From contig JACXTQ010000253.1 of NCBI GenBank assembly GCA_016919605.1, positions 1 through 5,730 of the forward strand: DNA of 5,730 nt. Direction: 5' to 3'. The position numbers were made by a program, and so were the translations under genes. Below, one piece after another: positions 3,533 to 5,730 of this stretch (position 1 is the stretch's first letter; the number at the start of each line of letters is the position of its first letter). This DNA comes from Methylovulum sp. GTDB taxonomy: Bacteria > Pseudomonadota > Gammaproteobacteria > Methylococcales > Methylomonadaceae. The notes below the pieces were generated by a model. It was not told the DNA's origin, did not search any database, and saw only the letters and a list, made by a program, of their open reading frames with translations.

Positions 3533-5662
3533 TTACACAACAACCAACCGCCGGATACCTTCCACCACTTTTAACCAAGCCTTGCTTTCAGTACCCCAAT
3601 GGTCTTTATCCACTACGGGCACACCTTTATCCGGCAAGGCGTTATATTTGGCAAAATCCAAATCAGTCCAGAGACAAAAATCGACTATCACCGGAATCAG
3701 TTTACATTCCCCGTTACGGCAACGCGCCTCAACCAATGGCAGTTCAGTATCTTGGATATATTTAGTCGCCATGCTGTGTGCCGAAACCAGATATAACACT
3801 ATATCGGCCTTGTTCAATTGTGCTTTGATTGTCTCATCCCACTCTTCCCCGCCGCGTAAATCCTGATCGTTCCAAGTGATGATCTTACCGCTCAAACCCG
3901 ACAGGTGTTTAAGCAAGGTGTCTTTGTGGTGTACGTCGTGTTTAGAATAAGAAATAAAAATTTTCAAGGGCGTTGCTCCATTGGGTGATTTTTTGGCTTC
4001 GATACCATCCAGCAATGCCAGCACCTTAACGTCTTCATAACTGCTAGGACATTCCACAATCAGCTTGCCATCACGTTTACGTTGCAATAGCCGCTTTTGC
4101 TCGAAGCTTTCCGGTATGGCTTTGGTAAGGCATTGTCTACAATGGCATGGCACTAGCTTTTCAACTTTGTCATTAAGCCGGAAGTACTTATTCAAGAAAT
4201 CTAAATCGCTGGAGATAATATCTAACAATCCTTTACGCTCCACCCCTCTGGCGCGTAAGACAATTTCATCACCTTTCGGGGCAATTTCCGCCAATAATTG
4301 CGCACCATCACGCTCAAACAGCACCCCCGTCACCCAGCCCAATTCCGGCTCCGGTACATGGCGGTGCTGGCGCACCATTAAGCGGCTGATAAGGCCCTTG
4401 GGCATAAACTCATAACGGTAGCGCAACACCAAATCACCGGCTTTTTCCCAGCCATTTAAGGCGAAGGGCTTGGACGGTGGCAACAGTTGCGGAACCAGCC
4501 AGGTTTCGAGTCCCGCATCAGGTAATGGGTAACAGAGTTCAAATTTTTGCATCAAGGCCAACAACTCAGGGTGCATGTCGGCATAGAGCGACTCTTGCCA
4601 AACCCGTTGGCAATCTGACAAGGTGAAGCGCCCCCAAGCTGTTTTGACCGTTTCATCATCGAGCATCTTAAACACCGCCTCGGTCGCCCAAGTGTTTTGC
4701 AAGATCACAGTCTTTGCCAAGGTTAGATCATCCTGAAAATGCAAAAATACCCCAAAATCATGCAGATAGCGGCTTAAATGCAGGGCTTTGTCACGGTCAA
4801 ATTCCAGATGCTTTTTATACAAAGCAAAATAATCTTGCTGGGAAATATAGGGGTGCTGTTGCGCCAGCTCTTCTATATCGGCACGGATAGTAACCCAACG
4901 GGCGGGCAGTTCTTCGCCGATGTGCGGCAGTTGCTTGGCGTAAAACGCCAAGGCATCACGCAATTTATCCGCCGTGTGCGGGTGTTCCAGATTGCCTTGA
5001 TACACGCCCTTAACATTGGCAAAGCGGCCTTTAATGCCCGCCTCGTCTATGGTCTTGCTACGCCCGCCTTTTTCGTTCTGGAAAATTAGTACGGGGCTGT
5101 GGTCGCCCAATTGATCGACCACTTCTAACCAATATTTAAAGCCCTCATCCTGCACGGTTTTATTGTCTTTGCGGGTATCGTCCAACAGCACATACAGCGA
5201 GCGTTTGGTGAGAAAAAATTGGTGGGTGGCATGGTAAATCTCTTGGCCGCCAAAATCCCAGACATTCAGCCGGAAATCGCGGCCATTGTCGAGCGTAAAG
5301 TCATGGCAGTGAATCTCAATGCCTTTGGTGGTTTCTGGTTCTTCCGGCATAAGCTTATCGCACTGGTAAAGCCGCCGTAACAAACTGGTCTTACCCGCCC
5401 CGCCTCCGCCAACAATCAACAGCTTGGCTTCGTATAAATGATCGACCCCTTGGCTGGTTTGTTCTTGGAAATAATTGAGGATGGCGGCGTTGCCTTGTTT
5501 GACAATTTCGGCGGGTGGGTTGGTGAGGGGGCAGTTTTCTACACAAATGCCGTGTCCCATGATAGTCAATTTGACTGGGATTCCATGTTTTATCAGGGGC
5601 AATAAAGGGGATAGGTCGGAGACTTGCGTAGCCCCGGCATTAAGCGATTGCAAAGCTGTCAA
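3533..5662 (-). CDS. Roco-family protein: LRR - Roc GTPase - COR - TIR, N-terminus incomplete
   Basis: Counting the TTG at 5662 as residue 1, this is 709 residues. Residues 1-48 are the end of a leucine-rich repeat array. Roc is a Ras-like GTPase domain (about 78-245): P-loop GGGGAGKT (85-92), DFGGQE (136-141) and an unusual NEKGG (196-200) in place of the base-recognition motif. COR (about 253-555) is the dimerisation domain, with a cysteine group at 506, 508, 511 and 538 near its end. TIR is at about 566-705: KIFISYS (567-573), DQDLRGGEEW (599-608), and TELPLVEAR (639-647), where Glu640 fits the catalytic Glu of NAD-cleaving TIR domains. It is presumably a cytosolic sensor-switch-effector protein. 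The open frame extends past the TTG to an in-frame TAA (5714-5716). Neither the TTG nor the ATG at residue 35 (5560) has a good ribosome site, so this may be the 3' part of a larger broken gene. Confidence 0.9.
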   Translation of the reverse strand: MTALQSLNAGATQVSDLSPLLPLIKHGIPVKLTIMGHGICVENCPLTNPPAEIVKQGNAAILNYFQEQTSQGVDHLYEAKLLIVGGGGAGKTSLLRRLYQCDKLMPEEPETTKGIEIHCHDFTLDNGRDFRLNVWDFGGQEIYHATHQFFLTKRSLYVLLDDTRKDNKTVQDEGFKYWLEVVDQLGDHSPVLIFQNEKGGRSKTIDEAGIKGRFANVKGVYQGNLEHPHTADKLRDALAFYAKQLPHIGEELPARWVTIRADIEELAQQHPYISQQDYFALYKKHLEFDRDKALHLSRYLHDFGVFLHFQDDLTLAKTVILQNTWATEAVFKMLDDETVKTAWGRFTLSDCQRVWQESLYADMHPELLALMQKFELCYPLPDAGLETWLVPQLLPPSKPFALNGWEKAGDLVLRYRYEFMPKGLISRLMVRQHRHVPEPELGWVTGVLFERDGAQLLAEIAPKGDEIVLRARGVERKGLLDIISSDLDFLNKYFRLNDKVEKLVPCHCRQCLTKAIPESFEQKRLLQRKRDGKLIVECPSSYEDVKVLALLDGIEAKKSPNGATPLKIFISYSKHDVHHKDTLLKHLSGLSGKIITWNDQDLRGGEEWDETIKAQLNKADIVLYLVSAHSMATKYIQDTELPLVEARCRNGECKLIPVIVDFCLWTDLDFAKYNALPDKGVPVVDKDHWGTESKAWLKVVEGIRRLVVV

Positions 5663-5713
5663 GCCAGCCAGCGGTGACAGGTCGGATACTTGAGTATTGT
5701 AGAAATCAAGCGA
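5582..5713 (-). repeat. Two 66-nt leucine-rich repeat units
   Basis: Two 22-residue units are encoded back to back: SLDFYNTQVSDLSPLAGLTALQ (5713-5648), then a unit starting SLNAGATQVSDLSPL (5647-5582). They share TQVSDLSPL exactly. The second unit loses the pattern at its end (LPLIKHG), which marks the cap of the array before the Roc domain. More units are expected beyond the window. Confidence 0.75.
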
Positions 5714-5730
5714 TTACAAGGCCGCCAAGC
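5663..5730 (-). pseudogene. Upstream LRR coding sequence interrupted by an in-frame stop
   Basis: The Roco frame translates upstream of 5662 as LRR sequence: LAAL, stop, then SLDFYNTQVSDLSPLAG. The stop is a TAA at 5716-5714. One repeat (66 nt) downstream, the matching codon is CAA in LTALQSL, so the stop fits a single C-to-T change of a Gln codon. LRR sequence lies on both sides of it, which suggests one formerly longer gene. A sequencing error or the edge of a gene fragment is possible. Confidence 0.6.

Noticed and set aside
3490..5089. Several plus-strand open frames within the Roco gene
   Set aside because: All lie opposite the Roc, COR and TIR coding sequence and lack ribosome sites and family features.

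Overview
The window looks like an accessory region of a gammaproteobacterial chromosome. The GC content is moderate. The palindromic repeats of the GTCGGGTTA...TAACCCGAC type resemble those I associate with methanotrophs and sulfur oxidisers of that class. The organism is an inference and no marker gene is present to fix it.

Layout. Positions 1-106 hold a palindromic repeat cut by the window edge and a small inverted repeat. Positions 132-1136 (minus) encode an exported di-haem cytochrome c peroxidase. Positions 1137-1672 carry no gene but hold a second copy of the repeat family and a few short motifs. Positions 1730-3282 (plus) form a toxin-antitoxin cluster of five tightly packed genes in two modules. 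The first is a ParD-type ribbon-helix-helix antitoxin, a HigB-type toxin and a 75-residue HigA-like protein with no DNA-binding domain. The second is a conventional HigB toxin and full-length HigA antitoxin, preceded by a perfect 25-nt palindrome that is the likely operator. Positions 3283-3532 separate convergent genes and contain two strong inverted repeats. Positions 3533-5662 (minus) encode a large Roco-type protein with LRR, Roc GTPase, COR and C-terminal TIR domains. Its LRR reading frame continues upstream but is broken at 5714-5716 by an in-frame TAA exactly where the neighbouring repeat has CAA.

How the parts fit. The peroxidase is ordinary periplasmic H2O2 detoxification and is probably unrelated to the rest. 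The toxin-antitoxin cluster and the TIR-Roco protein look like a small stress or defence island. The best candidate for something undescribed is the hybrid first module, in which a ParD-family protein sits where its usual ParE partner is missing and a HigB toxin is followed by a HigA shortened to its presumed toxin-binding half. One reading is a three-component system with DNA binding and toxin neutralisation split between two proteins. The other is a decaying remnant.
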